Positions 6,416 to 8,806 of a stretch of DNA of 8,806 nucleotides are shown piece after piece (positions within the stretch are counted from its first letter, which is position 1; every line of letters starts with the position of its first letter). Source of the stretch: Komagataeibacter kakiaceti JCM 25156 (GTDB lineage: Bacteria > Pseudomonadota > Alphaproteobacteria > Acetobacterales > Acetobacteraceae); the NCBI RefSeq assembly GCF_000613305.1, contig NZ_BAIO01000070.1, positions 1-8,806 on the forward strand, given 5' to 3'. Position numbers and translations under genes: made by a program. The notes beneath the pieces are model-generated. The model was not told where the DNA came from, did no database searches, and was given only the letters and a program-made list of their open reading frames with translations.

Positions 6416-8806
6416 GGTGCATCACACCCGTGCTGATTTCACGCACGGTCTGGAACAGGCGCTGCATCGGCTCGAAAATATCGGTGTATTCACGGCTGTA
6501 GGTCCCTTCCTGCCGGGGGCCGTGCGGTTCGTGGAAATCAAGGTCGAAACCACCATCCGAGCGGTAGGGGAAGATCTGCTCCAGTTCGGTCAGCACCGCC
6601 GGAATATCCAGGCACAGCACCTTCAGCGTCAGCACATCGCGCGAGAAGGCATGGCGGGGCGAGAAATACGGAATACGGGTGGAAAGCAGCCAGATATGCT
6701 CGATGATCGCGATGCGGATGGCGTGCAGCAGCAGTTCGTCGGGCTGCATGCGCGGCGCTTCGGGCCAGGCGCGGCGCAGGGCCAGATGGTCCGACTGGAT
6801 GCGCCGGAACATGGCCTGCGTGCTGGCCCAGAAATCCAGGTTTTCCAACCCGTGCATGAGCGCCAGGCACGATTCCTGCCTGGCCGGGTCTTTCTGCGCG
6901 GTGGCGCGTTCAAGCCACAGGTCCGGGTCCAGCAGGCGGATCACGCCGCGCAGCACCCCATGGTCGGAATGGGACAGCCCGTGCGCGGCGAAATCCATGG
7001 CGCGGCGGAAGCGCGGGCTTTCGGCCAGGTACCTCTCGAATGTTTCGGGGTGACGGGCGGCCGCCGTGCCCAGCCCCTGTAGGGTATTCGCGCACCACGC
7101 CAGTTGCTGCAGGATGGCGTTGTTGGGGATGGCCCGCAACTGGCTGGGATGCTTGATGCGGGTGACGGTGGAGGCGGCGTCGCTCTGCCGCGCCGATGGG
7201 CGTGAGCCGGTCTTGTCGATCAGCGACGGCCCGAATGCGCCCAGCAGCGCCGCGTAGCCGGGGTCTTCCACCAGCCCGGTCATGCCGTTGGCGATGGTGG
7301 AGAAGAAATCGGCCGAGAAATCCGGTTCGTCATAAACCGGGTCGCGGTCGAGCGATGTCGCGGCGAAGGCGTGTTCGGCAATGATGCTGACCGTGGCGTC
7401 CGCCAGTGTCTGCGTGCCGAACAGGAGGTAGCCATCCCCGCCCTGAAAGGCGGTTTCCTCACGCATCTGGATCCCGGCGCGGGCGAAGCGGGCGCGGGCA
7501 TGCGGCGGGGAGAGATAGTCGAAGCGGTCGGCCAGCCGGTAGGGGTGGGCGCCGCGGCCAATGCTCTCGCCATGCGTGTCGAACAGGATGACCTCGACGA
7601 AGGCGAGATCCCACTTGCGCAGCAGGTCGCAGACCTTGATGCGCAGCCGTTCGATCAGATAGGTCGCGGCAAGCTGCCCGACATAACGCCCGGAATCGGA
7701 AAAGCCGAACTGCAGGCTGAGCTTGCGCGTGCGGTGCAGATAGGCGCGCCAGTGGGGGGAGCGCAGGGCTTCCTCGATGATCTGTTCGCCATTTTCCAGC
7801 GCGTCCTGCGTCTCGAACAGCGGCGAGATCTCGATCATGTCGTCAATGCCGTACAGGCGCGCCAGCCACAGCGCGGTCAGCAGCGTGTAGCCGGTCTCGG
7901 TCTCGGCGATCAGGAAGCGGATGGGGCTGGTGCGGTCGATATGGCGCAGGATCTGGCGCACGGTCATCATGAGCCGCCCGGCGCTGGCCTGTTCCATGAG
8001 CAGGGAGCCAAAGTCGATCTCGATCGGTTCGACCGTGTCCAGCGCTTCGTTCATGCGGCTGATCAGGGCGCGGCGCTGTGCCGGCACGTCCGGGCTGTCG
8101 GTAATGTTCAGCCGCTGGCGCGCGATGTTGTGAAGCTGCGTCGCGTTGAGCCGGGTGTGCGTGTGCGCGGCGGACAGGCCATGCGCCATGAAGCCCGCGC
8201 GCGCGACCGTCAGGGTCATCTTGTCATCCGCCGATGCGGCGTCGATGGCCTCGCCAAAGGTGGCGTTCAGGTCGTTGGTGCTGGTCAGCGCGTCAGCGCT
8301 GCGGTTGATCAGCACATCGGCAAAGCGCGACACCGCCTCGGGGTCGGGACCGGTGGGGCAGGCGGCGATCTGTTCGGCCACGGCGTCCAGCGCGGTCCGG
8401 ACGCGGCCGTGCAGGTCGTTGGGGCAGGTCGTGACCGGCTCGATCTGGTCATGCAGGCGCGAAAGCTGGAGCTGCTTCATGCGCAGGCGCAGGCGCAGCG
8501 TGTCCCACCAGCCGATGTCGGTGCGGCCATCGGTGTCGTAACCGACCCAGCTTGTCATGATGATGGGGCGCGGGGCCAGCGTGAACCAGAGCTGGGGCCA
8601 GTGCGTGCGCGCTTCCGACAGCAGGATGGTGTTCAGCCTGTCCAGCGCCGTGCGCCCGCGCAGGATGGCCTGGGTGGCCAGGCTGAATTCCTCATCCAGC
8701 GTCGGCGGTCCCGCGCGGCGATGCGTCAGGAAGCTGGGAACATGGGCGGGCGGCTCGGCGGGATTGGCGGAGGCCAGTTCGGCCAGCGCGTCATAGACCG
8801 GGTTGG
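6396..8806 (-). CDS. Diverged phosphoenolpyruvate carboxylase-like protein, 5' end outside window
   Basis: The frame is open from the TGA at 6398-6396 to the right edge, giving 802 complete codons; about 200 N-terminal residues are probably missing. The methionine at 8558 is internal, since the preceding residues (ending FTLAPRPII) continue the homology. PEPC landmarks seen are SWVGYDTDGR (family SWMGGDRDGN) at 8552-8523, a SAGRLMMTVRQIL to ISPLFETQDAL region (metal ligand E506 in E. coli numbering) near 7823, FGFSDSGR near 7706 (family GYSDSxK, D543 kept), FDTHGESIGRG at 7583-7551 (family FHGRGGSIGRG), GSRPSAR near 7208 and LRAIPN near 7139. Lost are the catalytic histidine 579 and arginine 581 of the FHGRGG loop, lysine 546 (now arginine), and the terminal RNTG (now ends HHVGAFG). 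True PEPC carboxylates phosphoenolpyruvate to oxaloacetate; with these changes that activity is doubtful. E. coli residue numbers are from memory. It forms an operon with the overlapping MBL hydrolase. Confidence 0.8.
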   Translation of the reverse strand, partial: NPVYDALAELASANPAEPPAHVPSFLTHRRAGPPTLDEEFSLATQAILRGRTALDRLNTILLSEARTHWPQLWFTLAPRPIIMTSWVGYDTDGRTDIGWWDTLRLRLRMKQLQLSRLHDQIEPVTTCPNDLHGRVRTALDAVAEQIAACPTGPDPEAVSRFADVLINRSADALTSTNDLNATFGEAIDAASADDKMTLTVARAGFMAHGLSAAHTHTRLNATQLHNIARQRLNITDSPDVPAQRRALISRMNEALDTVEPIEIDFGSLLMEQASAGRLMMTVRQILRHIDRTSPIRFLIAETETGYTLLTALWLARLYGIDDMIEISPLFETQDALENGEQIIEEALRSPHWRAYLHRTRKLSLQFGFSDSGRYVGQLAATYLIERLRIKVCDLLRKWDLAFVEVILFDTHGESIGRGAHPYRLADRFDYLSPPHARARFARAGIQMREETAFQGGDGYLLFGTQTLADATVSIIAEHAFAATSLDRDPVYDEPDFSADFFSTIANGMTGLVEDPGYAALLGAFGPSLIDKTGSRPSARQSDAASTVTRIKHPSQLRAIPNNAILQQLAWCANTLQGLGTAAARHPETFERYLAESPRFRRAMDFAAHGLSHSDHGVLRGVIRLLDPDLWLERATAQKDPARQESCLALMHGLENLDFWASTQAMFRRIQSDHLALRRAWPEAPRMQPDELLLHAIRIAIIEHIWLLSTRIPYFSPRHAFSRDVLTLKVLCLDIPAVLTELEQIFPYRSDGGFDLDFHEPHGPRQEGTYSREYTDIFEPMQRLFQTVREISTGVMHHVGAFG

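Noticed and set aside
5597..6436. A 279-codon plus-strand open frame opposite the MBL hydrolase
   Set aside because: The minus-strand frame carries a complete metal-binding motif set; the plus-strand product has no domain and low-complexity composition.
6396..8558. ATG 8558 as the true start of the PEPC-like protein
   Set aside because: The frame is open for another 82 codons to the window edge, and the SWVGYDTDGR region would be an impossible N-terminus for the fold.
8557..8796. Short plus-strand open frames opposite the PEPC-like gene
   Set aside because: These are antisense shadows of the minus-strand coding frame, with no motif or ribosome binding site.

Overview
The window is high-GC alphaproteobacterial chromosome. 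The likely source is an acetic acid bacterium (Acetobacteraceae), probably Komagataeibacter or a close relative. This rests on protein flavour (Atm1-type exporter, DUF4743-type NUDIX N-terminus, EF-G, L28), on codon use rich in GGC, GCC and CTG, and on an AT-rich palindrome around GAAGCTTTTT that resembles interspersed repeats I remember from that genus. The genus is an inference; no rRNA or other marker is present.

Layout from left to right. Positions 1-102 (minus strand) hold the first 34 codons of a probable NUDIX hydrolase that runs off the left edge. Divergent from it, 197-2051 (plus) is an Atm1/HMT1-type ABC half-transporter. Its frame is broken by two apparent one-base deletions inside the fifth membrane helix, separating the membrane part from an ATPase domain whose motifs are all intact. 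Next, on the plus strand, come a small unrecognised 88-residue protein (2150-2416), ribosomal protein L28 (rpmB, 2595-2894) with a good sigma70-type promoter, and elongation factor G (fusA, 3106-5193) with a strong hairpin just before its ribosome binding site and a classical terminator after it. EF-G has no str-operon partners (rpsL, rpsG, tuf) here.

After a roughly 290-base gap containing a perfect 24-base palindrome, the right part is a minus-strand pair. The upstream gene, running off the right edge, encodes a diverged phosphoenolpyruvate-carboxylase-fold protein. The downstream gene encodes a LACTB2-like metallo-beta-lactamase-fold hydrolase whose start lies 20 bases inside the end of the first gene. 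The PEPC-like protein keeps the fold landmarks and both metal-ligand motifs but has lost the catalytic histidine/arginine loop, the lysine after the second metal motif and the C-terminal RNTG ending. It may be a pseudoenzyme or a repurposed enzyme coupled to the hydrolase, and I consider it the most interesting item in the window.

The translation genes (rpmB, fusA) are housekeeping and show independent transcription signals. No tRNA, rRNA, CRISPR array, insertion sequence or phage gene was seen.
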